23,280 nucleotides of DNA from Microcystis sp. T1-4 (GTDB taxonomy: Bacteria > Cyanobacteriota > Cyanobacteriia > Cyanobacteriales > Microcystaceae), in NCBI RefSeq assembly GCF_000297435.1, contig NZ_CAIP01000109.1, positions 1-23,280 on the forward strand. Reading direction: 5' to 3'. The translations under genes and the position numbers were made by a program. Of the stretch, positions 7,571-14,666 are shown piece by piece. Each line of letters opens with the position of its first letter. Within the stretch, counting starts at the first letter, position 1. Below the pieces are notes generated by a model, which saw nothing but the letters and a program-made list of their open reading frames with translations, had not been told where the DNA came from and did no database searches.

Positions 7571-9007
7571 TTACTGCCCATCTAAAACGCCTCTGAGGGG
7601 GTTGCGGGCTTTTTCTTCTAATTCTTTACCTCGCACCCAAAGGACAGTACAAAATCCGAAGATAACTAGCCAAAATAGGGATATTGATCGCCATTCCCAA
7701 GATAGGCGATGATACAGAGCAAAAGAGGTAAACCCAAATACAATGGGAAACCAACAAAACCAGGGAAAAGCTAATATCGACAAGAATCGCACCCATCCTA
7801 AATCTGTTTTTTCTTTAGCCAGATACCAAATTCCCAAACCATAGCCAATAGCCGCAACCCCAGCCCCAGCCACAGCGCAAGCCACAGCCACAGCCACATC
7901 CCCAGTCACAGCCAAAATCGCAGGCACACTCACAGCCGCAGCCACAGGCACACCCACAGGCACACCCACATCCCCAGCCCCAGCCGCAGCCACAGCCACA
8001 GCCACAGTCACAGTCACAGCCCAAGCCACAGCCACAACCCCAGCCACAGCCCCAGCCACAGCCCCAGCCCAAACCACAGCCCCAGCCCAAACCACAGCCA
8101 CAGCCCCAACCCCAGCCAAAGCCCAAGTCAAAGCCCAACCCCCATTCCGAGCCACAACCCAAGCCACAGCCCCAGCCCCAACCACAGCCTCATACAAAGC
8201 TGTTATTCCTTCCCAAACTAGGTTTTTTCTGAGTAGTCGATACCATTCTCGGCAAAACGTCCAGGGTCCCAGTAAGCTCAATTGCATCAATAAAGTTGGC
8301 TCTGATAGCTCTGATTTTTCTTCTTTGGCCTTAAATTTTTGCCATAAAACTATTAAAAAAGACAAGACAACAACAATTGTGATTGCCATCAAGCCATTAA
8401 CCCAACTTTTTGGCTGACTGTACATGATAGCGAATATTTCAATTACAGATGCAAGAGAAAGCAAGAAGACAACAGTTAAAACAATTAGATATTCTCGGCC
8501 TTTTTTAAACTGATATTCTATCTTTTCAAAAAGATTGCGCCAGTCGTTTCTTGTGGGTAGGCGGTAGTTGATTAAGCGAAACAGTAAGGCAAATTTTAAT
8601 TCAGGTGTCAGACTATTAAATAAATATAACCAACGCTGCTTTGGAGTGATTTTACTTAAAACTCGATCAACAAACTCTATTTTATTGTCTAAATTTTCAA
8701 CTGTAACTGATTCCAATTCATTTTTTAAAGAACTTAATTGAGTCAGATTAATTTCATCTTGTAACTGAATCGCACATAAAGGAATGACTAACCGAGGATC
8801 GACTTCAAAAGTGATTTTAGGAATATCATCAGCAGAGCTTTCAATAATTGCAGCAGCAACTTTCTTGACAGTAGCAGAGAACTGAAAATTGCTTGAATTT
8901 TCAAAAGGTTGCCAAATCCAATTTAAGTCCGTTTCGATTACCTCTTGTGGCTGGCGCTTTTGTTTGACGGCTCGATTTTTTAGTCGGCGAATGAATCTGA
9001 ATAGCAT
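7571..9007 (-). CDS. Unrecognised multi-pass membrane protein with Ala/Val/Gly-repeat core, paired with the NACHT gene
   Basis: I do not recognise a family for this 478-residue protein. Residues 1-170 are soluble-looking: a basic N terminus (MLFRFIRRLKNRAVKQKRQ), a mixed alpha/beta segment, then WLYLFNSLTPELKFALLFRLINY. Two membrane helices follow (about 172-196 and 205-222). Residues 275-390 are almost entirely Ala, Val, Gly and Trp (for example AVAGAVAGVVAVAWAVTVTV), hydrophobic enough for several membrane spans. Two more helices (about 406-430 and 441-458) lead to a charged tail, KELEEKARNPLRGVLDG. The repeat core is encoded by a degenerate GCTGTG/GCTGGG hexamer. The gene begins 10 bases after the NACHT stop codon on the same strand, so the two are almost certainly co-transcribed. 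It may be the membrane effector or anchor partner of the NACHT protein; that is inference. Confidence 0.85.
   Translation of the reverse strand: MLFRFIRRLKNRAVKQKRQPQEVIETDLNWIWQPFENSSNFQFSATVKKVAAAIIESSADDIPKITFEVDPRLVIPLCAIQLQDEINLTQLSSLKNELESVTVENLDNKIEFVDRVLSKITPKQRWLYLFNSLTPELKFALLFRLINYRLPTRNDWRNLFEKIEYQFKKGREYLIVLTVVFLLSLASVIEIFAIMYSQPKSWVNGLMAITIVVVLSFLIVLWQKFKAKEEKSELSEPTLLMQLSLLGPWTFCREWYRLLRKNLVWEGITALYEAVVGAGAVAWVVARNGGWALTWALAGVGAVAVVWAGAVVWAGAVAGAVAGVVAVAWAVTVTVAVAVAAAGAGDVGVPVGVPVAAAVSVPAILAVTGDVAVAVACAVAGAGVAAIGYGLGIWYLAKEKTDLGWVRFLSILAFPWFCWFPIVFGFTSFALYHRLSWEWRSISLFWLVIFGFCTVLWVRGKELEEKARNPLRGVLDGQ
7840..8185. repeat. Degenerate hexanucleotide repeat inside a coding region
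   Basis: About 345 bases consist largely of CCACAGCC/CCCCAGCC units on the plus strand (GCTGTG, GCTGGG and GCTTGG on the coding strand). Because the unit is six bases, gain or loss of copies keeps the frame and changes only the length of the Ala-Val/Ala-Gly segment. Another minus-strand frame is also open here and would read as Gly-Cys/Gly-Trp repeats; I treat it as a by-product of the repeat. Confidence 0.92.
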
Positions 9008-9017
9008 TAGTTTTCCT

Positions 9018-11351
9018 TCATGATAGAGTGCGATTGCGTTCAGCTTGACTATCTTCTAACTCCTTCAACAGTGCTGCAAGTCGAAAACTTACTTTTCCGC
9101 TTAAGTTCGGATCTTCCTGCAATCTTGCAAGTGCCTCAGCCGCTTCTGGTATGGCAATTTTAACTAGATCATCCATTGCTTCTATAGAGCCTTTTCGAGC
9201 TAAAGATTCTAGTTGATTGACTGCTAAACCTCCCATTCTGATTAACGCTTCTCGCACTTCTATAAAATGGGGTTGATTGGGATCATAGTAAATAACTAAT
9301 TTTTCTACTGCTTGAGGTAAATTAGTGGCGGATAAGGCTTGAGCCGCTGCTTTTTGGCTGGCTGAATTATCTAAACTAGCAACTAAAAAATCAAATAATG
9401 CTTTCCCTCTAGGACGAAAATCAGCCGCGACTGAGCCAAAAGCACTACAAATTGATTCATCGGTTCTCAATTGTGTTTTAAAATAATCTATAATCTCCTG
9501 AGCAACTTCTGGTGTTACTTCTTGAGCATCTGCTAAACATTCAAATGCTGTCAGTGCATCTTGTTGATATACCGCCGCAATTAAATCCGTACTACTGTTG
9601 TCTGGCAATCCACACCATAACTTAACAATTTCTAGCCAGTCGCTAGGAGCATTTTGCCATTTTTGAATTAATTCATCTTGTCTGTTTGTTAAAGCTGCTG
9701 CTACGAAATATTCTTGTAGAGTGAGATGAGGAAAATAATAACGCTGTCCGCCATCAATGCGAAGCAATAATCCACTGCGTTTGACGATTTCATCAACGAT
9801 AGAATTAGCATCTTTAGCCTCTAGATTTAATGAAGGTAAGACTTGTTTAACTTGTTCCCATACTTCGGAATCAAGAAGACTGCGGCGATCTTGCTGTTGT
9901 CGATTAGCACTATTCTGAGCATAGAGTGCTAAATGTTGCAGAACTCGCCGCTTGTTGACACCCCTATATTGATTATCAATATTTCTTTCTTGATCGCGCA
10001 ATTCTAATAAAACATCAGTAGCTTTAGTGTAAAATTCGGCCCGCGAATGAGGTAAAACGAAGGGAGTATCAGTATAAAGATAGGCGATGATTGTTAACAG
10101 TAGGGGATTCCGCGCCAGTGCCATAATTTTTGGTCTAGCTCGCAAGGTTTGAATCAATTGTTCTACTGATTTCTCTGGCGGCATTTCCGACTTCCACGCT
10201 TGCAAAAAGCGGCGCATTTGTTGGTCACTAAATTCGTCAATCTCTAAAGTTTCCTCGGTATTATCGACAAACTCATTATGATAAACAGCCGTCCGACAGG
10301 TAATAATTACTCGACATTTTTTATACTTTTCTAATTCTAAAAAGTCCTTAAGACACCGAACAACAGAAGAGCGAACGCCACTACTAACCTCATCTAACCC
10401 ATCTAAAAGCAGCAGCAAACGTCCGTCTTTTAAACCTTGAGAGATGAAACGATTAGCTTTGGGAAAATTATGGCGATCGCAAACTTCTACTAAATGTTGT
10501 TCTAACTTTTCTACTGTCAAATTAGCCTCATTAAGGCGGTTCAATTCTAGTAAAATTGGCACGGGACGATCCGATAAATTTTTGAATCGTCCTTCTGAAT
10601 AGGAAAGTGCTAGATATTTTAATAACATGGACTTCCCCGAACCAGGCGCACCTTTAACCACTAAGCGGCGGTATTTTTGCACCGCATTTTCTGCTTCAAT
10701 CAAAGAGCGATCGCTCGCTTTAAAAGCTTTTAAAGAAACATAAATCTCCCGCATTTCTAGGGGACGATGAGGACGAAAAGGTATATTAAGTTTTTGATAT
10801 TTATCAATTAATGCTTGTCGATACTTTTTAAGAGCAATATTTTCAAATAATGGTGTTCCAGCAAAGGTTTTATAAATCCATTTACTAATCGCATCTAAAG
10901 ACTGATTGAGCCATTTTTTTAAGGTATCACTAATAACAGTCCCCAAAATACCACCCAAAACAAGAATAACAAGCACAGGTATCCAGGCAGGATATTTATT
11001 ACTATCATATTGTTGTTCATAGATATCCCATAATTCATCCTGTGGAAAACAAGAAGCTTGAGAATTTACCTCTTTATACAAATTTAAAATATCACCAATT
11101 GTCTTTTTCTTTTTATCAGTATTGAAAAAATTCCACTGGTCAGCTTTTGCATCTTGTTTTGCCCGATTTTGAATATCTCCCCTAAGTTGGTTACAGGGAT
11201 TAGGTGCAGGAAGCTTTTGAGTAAAAACAGGCAAAATTGTCCCCCACGCGACTGAAATTGCCAGCCCTAGGACAAAAATCATCAATAACTGCTGCTTTTT
11301 CCAGTGAATAAACTTCATTGTCTGTACCGTTTCTTTGCCTTTTTCCCACAT
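9018..11351 (-). CDS. Membrane-anchored NACHT-domain NTPase with helical-repeat C terminus
   Basis: This STAND-type NTPase has 777 residues from the ATG at 11351. An in-frame TTG at 11363 gives 781, and I number from that. Membrane helices lie near 26-47 and 125-145, enclosing a lumenal or periplasmic loop of about 75 residues with Cys57 and Cys105. The NACHT module follows a linker: Walker A GAPGSGKS (239-246), Walker B LLLLLDGLDE (316-325), VIITCRT (352-358) and ARNPLLLTIIAYLY (417-430). Its winged-helix end is FPHLTLQEYFVAAAL (544-558). Residues from about 590 look like HEAT-type helical repeats (ASQKAAAQALSATNLPQAVE), suited to ligand sensing. Bacterial NACHT proteins include NLR-related antiphage proteins. 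The close downstream membrane gene suggests a two-component unit. Defence is inferred; NACHT identity is secure. No convincing Shine-Dalgarno sequence separates the candidate starts. Confidence 0.93.
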   Translation of the reverse strand: MWEKGKETVQTMKFIHWKKQQLLMIFVLGLAISVAWGTILPVFTQKLPAPNPCNQLRGDIQNRAKQDAKADQWNFFNTDKKKKTIGDILNLYKEVNSQASCFPQDELWDIYEQQYDSNKYPAWIPVLVILVLGGILGTVISDTLKKWLNQSLDAISKWIYKTFAGTPLFENIALKKYRQALIDKYQKLNIPFRPHRPLEMREIYVSLKAFKASDRSLIEAENAVQKYRRLVVKGAPGSGKSMLLKYLALSYSEGRFKNLSDRPVPILLELNRLNEANLTVEKLEQHLVEVCDRHNFPKANRFISQGLKDGRLLLLLDGLDEVSSGVRSSVVRCLKDFLELEKYKKCRVIITCRTAVYHNEFVDNTEETLEIDEFSDQQMRRFLQAWKSEMPPEKSVEQLIQTLRARPKIMALARNPLLLTIIAYLYTDTPFVLPHSRAEFYTKATDVLLELRDQERNIDNQYRGVNKRRVLQHLALYAQNSANRQQQDRRSLLDSEVWEQVKQVLPSLNLEAKDANSIVDEIVKRSGLLLRIDGGQRYYFPHLTLQEYFVAAALTNRQDELIQKWQNAPSDWLEIVKLWCGLPDNSSTDLIAAVYQQDALTAFECLADAQEVTPEVAQEIIDYFKTQLRTDESICSAFGSVAADFRPRGKALFDFLVASLDNSASQKAAAQALSATNLPQAVEKLVIYYDPNQPHFIEVREALIRMGGLAVNQLESLARKGSIEAMDDLVKIAIPEAAEALARLQEDPNLSGKVSFRLAALLKELEDSQAERNRTLS

Positions 11352-11419
11352 CCTGGCTACCAATATAACACTGATTCATACAGTATAGGCTACATATAAG
11401 GAGAGGCACTCATGCACGA

Positions 11420-11460
11420 GGGGGAATAAATAATCAGTTTTTAATAACCAGATTCAGCAT
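11420..11460 (-). repeat. Dispersed mobile-element fragment upstream of the NACHT gene
   Basis: Read on the minus strand, 41 bases match 23216-23262 with two substitutions and one 6-base gap. Shared blocks include GGTTATTAAA and ACTGATTATTTATTCCCCC. The other copy lies inside a TAGGG-ended element at the right edge of the window, so this is probably a relic of the same element family, about 70 bases upstream of the NACHT start. Confidence 0.75.
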
Positions 11461-11480
11461 GATAACTGAAAACTCACATC

Positions 11481-11525
11481 TGATAACTGATGACTGATAA
11501 CTGATAACTGATGACTGATGACTGA
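11481..11525. repeat. TGATAACTGATGAC simple repeat
   Basis: Seven-base units TGATAAC and TGATGAC alternate for about 45 bases between the element fragment and the psb30 terminator. Similar CAGTTATCAGT/CAGTAAACAGT stretches occur near 7171 and 18809. They are the interspersed simple repeats usual in filamentous and colonial cyanobacteria. Confidence 0.8.
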
Positions 11526-11534
11526 CTTTTAGAC

Positions 11535-11561
11535 AAAAAATCTCTCCCTAAAGAGGAGAGA
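11535..11561 (-). terminator. Intrinsic terminator of psb30
   Basis: The stem TCTCTCC (11541-11547) pairs with GGAGAGA (11555-11561) around a 7-base loop. On the minus strand it is followed by TTTTTT (complement of 11535-11540). It lies about 40 bases past the psb30 stop codon. Confidence 0.8.
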
Positions 11562-11602
11562 AGTCAAAAAAAGCACGAATAACAATGGGGGGGAGGCGAT
11601 TT

Positions 11603-11722
11603 TTATAGGTCGCCACCACGAAAAGCTAGTAGGAAAATGACAAAGGGGCCAGCTAACATGATTAGCGCCACGAAGGTGAGTTGAAAAATGGGTTCTAAAT
11701 TGAGAGCCGCAAATAATTCCAT
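11603..11722 (-). CDS. psb30: Photosystem II protein Psb30 (Ycf12)
   Basis: A 39-residue single-helix protein reads MELFAALNLEPIFQLTFVAL followed by IMLAGPFVIFLLAFRGGDL. The Gln-Leu-Thr start of the helix, the AGP turn-like motif, VIFLLA and the C-terminal Arg-Gly-Gly-Asp-Leu match the Psb30/Ycf12 family. Psb30 is a small thylakoid subunit at the periphery of the photosystem II core, near cytochrome b559 and PsbJ. A strong Shine-Dalgarno sequence (TAGGAGA) sits a few bases upstream of the ATG and a terminator follows, so it is a complete monocistronic gene. A longer overlapping frame in the same region is spurious. Upstream lies a perfect 19-bp tandem duplication that may affect its promoter. 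Confidence 0.93.
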   Translation of the reverse strand: MELFAALNLEPIFQLTFVALIMLAGPFVIFLLAFRGGDL

Positions 11723-11761
11723 GATGTCTCCTAACCTGTTTACAATGATTTAAAAGGCTAA

Positions 11762-11799
11762 TCTGGTCAAAACCATTGTCTCTGGTCAAAACCATTGTC
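11762..11799. repeat. Perfect 19-bp tandem duplication between psb30 and arsR
   Basis: Two identical, directly abutting copies (11762-11780 and 11781-11799) of TCTGGTCAAAACCATTGTC. On the minus strand each contains TTGACC, a -35-like hexamer, about 40-60 bases upstream of the psb30 start. No clear -10 box pairs with either at standard spacing. Confidence 0.95.
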
Positions 11800-11916
11800 T
11801 ATCATACAGGGGATGATTCGCTGGTTTTCCTGATTCGATACAAAAATACATAAAGTTTTGTTGCAATTCTGAATTTTCCCGCTTTCCTATTTCCTTCCCA
11901 CCGAGGGACTATCTCA

Positions 11917-12255
11917 ATGTTCAACTCTCTGACCACATCTCCCGACTCGTTAACCCAGATTTATACTGGTTTTCAGGCACTCTCGGATCCCCTACGGCTG
12001 CAAATTTTGCAACTGTTGCGACATCAGGAATTATGCGTCTGTGAATTGCGCGATCATCTCGATATCGCCCAATCTAAATTATCTTTTCACCTAAAAACGC
12101 TAAAAGAAGCCAATTTAGTCCGCAGTCGTCAAGAGGGTCGTTGGATCTACTACAGCCTAAATCTATCTCAATTTCTTCTCCTAGAAGAATATCTATCGGA
12201 ATATCGTCGTTTTAGTTCCCTCGTCCCCGCTCGTTTCTGCGAGGAAAATCAGTAA
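11917..12255 (+). CDS. arsR: ArsR-family arsenic-responsive repressor
   Basis: This 112-residue winged-helix repressor of the ArsR/SmtB family has the trivalent-arsenic site ELCVCELRDHL, with Cys40 and Cys42 in the CVC arrangement at the start of the metal-sensing helix. The recognition helix is near QSKLSFHLKTLKEANLV (52-68) and the wing is RSRQEGRWIYYSL. It should bind the acr3 promoter and be released by arsenite or antimonite. A GAGGGA sequence upstream of the ATG fits a ribosome site. It is the first gene of the co-directional ars cluster, with 125 bases and a separate promoter before acr3. In the Synechocystis model, arsR is unlinked to the arsBHC operon; here it is adjacent. Confidence 0.95.
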   Translation: MFNSLTTSPDSLTQIYTGFQALSDPLRLQILQLLRHQELCVCELRDHLDIAQSKLSFHLKTLKEANLVRSRQEGRWIYYSLNLSQFLLLEEYLSEYRRFSSLVPARFCEENQ

Positions 12256-12279
12256 CCAATCAAGATTTTTAGAAATATT

Positions 12280-12299
12280 AAAGCTTTATAACTAGCTTT
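12280..12299 (+). terminator. Weak hairpin after arsR
   Basis: AAAGCT (12280-12285) pairs with AGCTTT (12294-12299), followed by only one further T before CCTC. It may attenuate read-through from arsR into acr3, but it is short and low in GC. Confidence 0.3.
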
Positions 12300-12304
12300 T
12301 CCTC

Positions 12305-12334
12305 TTGACATATCAACTTTTTTTGAAATAATAA
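12305..12334 (+). promoter_or_regulatory. acr3 promoter with ArsR operator
   Basis: A consensus -35 (TTGACA, 12305-12310) and a -10 (TAATAA, 12329-12334) are separated by 18 bases. The spacer contains ATCAA-N6-TTGAA (12312-12327), close to the ATCAA-N6-TTGAT-type site known for ArsR repressors. Bound repressor would block RNA polymerase directly. Overlapping the -10 and leader, AAAGGTGGA (12333-12341) and TCCACCTTT (12367-12375) form a 9-bp inverted repeat ending just before the acr3 ATG. Confidence 0.8.
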
Positions 12335-12380
12335 AGGTGGATTACCCAATCTCCCATTATTCCCTTTCCACCTTTGTGCG

Positions 12381-13526
12381 ATGACTAATCAAATCAATCC
12401 TAAAGCCGCCAAAGCTGGCGGTAGCCTTAGTATTTTTGAAAAATACCTTACCCTTTGGGTTATTTTCTGTATTTTGGCGGGAATTGCCCTCGGTCGGTCA
12501 TTTCCGGACGTAGCGCGGACTTTAGATGCCATGAGTATCTATAACGTTTCTATTCCGATCGCCATCTGTCTTTTCTTCATGATGTATCCGATCATGGTTA
12601 AGATCGACTTTTCTCAGGCTCTCCGGGCTGCCCGTACTCCCAAACCAGTTATTTTAACTTTAGTGGTTAATTGGCTGATCAAACCCTTTACCATGGTGGC
12701 GCTGGCTCAATTTTTTCTCGGCTGGCTGTTTCTGCCTTGGTTGAGTCAAACGGAGATTATCCGAGGACAGACGGTAAGTTTAGCTAGTTCCTACACTGCT
12801 GGAGCTATTTTACTAGGAATTGCTCCCTGTACGGCCATGGTCTTGATGTGGGGCTATCTTTCCTACAGTAACCAGGGTCATACCCTAATTATGGTAGCAG
12901 TCAATTCCCTAGCGATGCTTTTTCTCTACGCTCCTCTAGGTAAATGGTTACTGGCAGCTAATAATTTTGTAGTCCCCTGGCAGACCATTGTTTTTTCTGT
13001 GTTAATCTACGTTGGTTTACCGCTTATTGCTGGTATCTATAGCCGTCACTGGATTTTTAAACATAAAGGACGCGCCTGGTTTGAATCGCGTTTTCTTCAC
13101 TATCTCAGTCCTGTGGCAATCACTGCTTTATTGTTAACCTTAATCCTCCTCTTTGCTTTCAAAGGCGATTTAATTGTTAGTAATCCCCTGCATATTTTCC
13201 TGATTGCTATTCCCCTCTTTATTCAAACTAATCTGATTTTTTTACTTAGTTATGTGGCCGCTCTCAAACTCAATTTAGTTTACGAAGATGCGGCTCCCGC
13301 TGCTTTAATTGGTGCTAGTAATCATTTTGAGGTAGCGATCGCCACTGCGGTGATGTTATTCGGATTGAATTCGGGGGCTGCTTTAGCGACAGTAGTGGGA
13401 GTATTGATTGAAGTACCTGTGATGTTAATGTTGGTAGAATTCTGTAAAAAAACCGCCTTTTGGTTTCCCAGAGACCCAGAAAAAGCCACCCTTCTTGATC
13501 CTCGTTGCTTGAGTTCTTACAAATAA
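12381..13526 (+). CDS. acr3: Arsenite efflux transporter, ACR3 family
   Basis: This 381-residue inner-membrane protein has about ten hydrophobic helices, the normal ACR3 length and fold. Typical ACR3 segments are visible: SIFEKYLTLWVIFCILAGIALG (17-38), MMYPIMVKIDF (67-77), YTAGAILLGIAPCTAMVLMW (138-157, with the conserved Cys150) and IGASNHFEVAIATAVMLFG (310-328). The late helix has VGVLIEVPVMLMLVE, with the conserved Glu344. It exports arsenite using the proton-motive force. Cyanobacterial annotations sometimes call this gene arsB, but it is ACR3 rather than ArsB type. No clear Shine-Dalgarno sequence precedes the ATG. arsH follows after 9 bases. Confidence 0.96.
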   Translation: MTNQINPKAAKAGGSLSIFEKYLTLWVIFCILAGIALGRSFPDVARTLDAMSIYNVSIPIAICLFFMMYPIMVKIDFSQALRAARTPKPVILTLVVNWLIKPFTMVALAQFFLGWLFLPWLSQTEIIRGQTVSLASSYTAGAILLGIAPCTAMVLMWGYLSYSNQGHTLIMVAVNSLAMLFLYAPLGKWLLAANNFVVPWQTIVFSVLIYVGLPLIAGIYSRHWIFKHKGRAWFESRFLHYLSPVAITALLLTLILLFAFKGDLIVSNPLHIFLIAIPLFIQTNLIFLLSYVAALKLNLVYEDAAPAALIGASNHFEVAIATAVMLFGLNSGAALATVVGVLIEVPVMLMLVEFCKKTAFWFPRDPEKATLLDPRCLSSYK

Positions 13527-13535
13527 TTATTCACC

Positions 13536-14183
13536 ATGATCCAATCGACTCACAAACCGAGAATTCTTTTTCTGTATGGCTCTTTACGGGAACGTTCCTA
13601 CAGTCGTTTATTAGCAGAAGAAGCGGCCAGAATTATCACTGAATATGGGGCAGAAGTGCGCTTTTTTGATCCTCGTGAATTGCCGATTTATGGCAGTGTT
13701 CCCGATACTCATGCCAAGGTGCAAGAATTACGAGAATTAAGTCAATGGTCTGAGGGTCAAGTCTGGTCATCTCCTGAACTTCACGGCAATATTAGCGGCA
13801 TTATCAAAAACCAAATTGATTGGATTCCCTTAAGTATTGGTGCGGTTAGACCTACCCAAGGACGCACTTTAGCAGTCATGCAAGTAAGCGGAGGTTCCCA
13901 ATCTTTTAACGCAGTTAACACTCTGCGAATTCTTGGTCGTTGGATGCGAATGTTTACTATTCCTAATCAATCTTCGGTGGCTAAAGCTTATCAGGAGTTT
14001 AACGAGGATGGCACGATGAAAGATTCCCCCTATCGAGATCGAGTTATTGATGTGATGGAGGAACTTTATAAGTTTACCATTCTCCTGCGAGATCAGGTAG
14101 ATTATCTGACCGATCGCTATAGTGAAAGGAAGGAAAAAGCCGCCCAAGAAATAGCCACAATTGCCCATAAAGCTATTAATTAA
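13536..14183 (+). CDS. arsH: ArsH NADPH-dependent FMN oxidoreductase
   Basis: This 215-residue flavodoxin-like protein has the FMN phosphate-binding loop GSLRERSYSR (15-24) and the strongly conserved ArsH blocks ELSQWSEGQVWSSPELHGN, IKNQIDWIPLSIGAVRPTQG and SQSFNAVNTLRILGRWMRMF. ArsH proteins oxidise trivalent organoarsenicals to less toxic pentavalent forms and can reduce quinones or metals using NADPH. It sits 9 bases after acr3 and 23 bases before arsC, so the three are one transcription unit. Confidence 0.96.
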   Translation: MIQSTHKPRILFLYGSLRERSYSRLLAEEAARIITEYGAEVRFFDPRELPIYGSVPDTHAKVQELRELSQWSEGQVWSSPELHGNISGIIKNQIDWIPLSIGAVRPTQGRTLAVMQVSGGSQSFNAVNTLRILGRWMRMFTIPNQSSVAKAYQEFNEDGTMKDSPYRDRVIDVMEELYKFTILLRDQVDYLTDRYSERKEKAAQEIATIAHKAIN

Positions 14184-14206
14184 ATCAATTTCTAGGAGTT
14201 AAAATC

Positions 14207-14605
14207 ATGAAAAAAGTCATGTTTGCCTGTAGAAAAAATTCCTGTCGCTCCCAAATCGCCGAAGGTTTTGCTAAAACTTTAGGTGCGGGTAAAATTGCTG
14301 TCACCAGTTCTGGATTGGAAGCGGCCAAAGTCCACCCCGGAGCAATCGAAGTTATGGGGGAAATTGGTATCGATATTACTGACCAAACTTCCAAATCAAT
14401 TAGGGATTTTAATCCCGAAGATTACGATGCCGTTATCTCCCTATGTGGTTGCGGTGTCAATCTGCCGGAAGGATGGGTTTTACAGGAAATTTTCGAGGAT
14501 TGGTTAATTGATGATCCCGATGGTCAACCCATGGAAACTTTTCGCCGAGTTCGCGATGAAATTAAGGCTAAAGTTGTCGGATTAATTGAACAGTTAAGTA
14601 GGTAG
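14207..14605 (+). CDS. arsC: Arsenate reductase (low-molecular-weight phosphatase fold, glutaredoxin-linked type)
   Basis: This 132-residue protein has the phosphatase-type P-loop CRKNSCRS beginning at Cys8, and a resolving pair in SLCGCGVNLP (Cys80 and Cys82). Cys8, Cys80 and Cys82 are exactly the three catalytic positions of the Synechocystis ArsC, which has this fold but uses glutathione and glutaredoxin. It reduces arsenate to arsenite for export by Acr3. A TAGGAG ribosome site precedes the ATG, and it is the last gene of the ars cluster. The redox partner is inferred from similarity to the Synechocystis enzyme. Confidence 0.95.
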   Translation: MKKVMFACRKNSCRSQIAEGFAKTLGAGKIAVTSSGLEAAKVHPGAIEVMGEIGIDITDQTSKSIRDFNPEDYDAVISLCGCGVNLPEGWVLQEIFEDWLIDDPDGQPMETFRRVRDEIKAKVVGLIEQLSR

Positions 14606-14638
14606 GTGTTAAAAGTTGTCAGACACCCCCCTTGATAA

Positions 14639-14666
14639 GTAGGGTTGATTCATGAATCAACCCTAC
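14639..14666. repeat. 28-bp perfect palindrome downstream of arsC
   Basis: A perfect inverted repeat is centred between 14652 and 14653 (GTAGGGTTGATTCA and its exact complement, no loop). It could form a cruciform in DNA or a strong hairpin in the ars transcript. Its right arm is the first unit of the adjoining 16-bp tandem array. CCCCCTTGATAAG lies just before it and an ACCTTGATAAGGAGGG stretch just after the array. Confidence 0.93.

Noticed and set aside
7255..7585. Two overlapping plus-strand frames in the spacer after the M16 genes
   Set aside because: They run through simple repeats and the palindromic element; the translations look random.
7815..8162. 115-codon minus-strand frame reading as Gly-Cys/Gly-Trp repeats
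   Set aside because: It is a by-product of the hexanucleotide repeat in another frame of the membrane protein gene; it has no separate start context.
11361..11363. TTG as the start of the NACHT protein
   Set aside because: It has no ribosome site and adds only four residues; the ATG at 11351 is preferred, though neither start is proven.
11529..11795. 88-codon minus-strand frame over the psb30 region
   Set aside because: It overlaps the psb30 gene and its terminator in a different frame and has no protein-like features.
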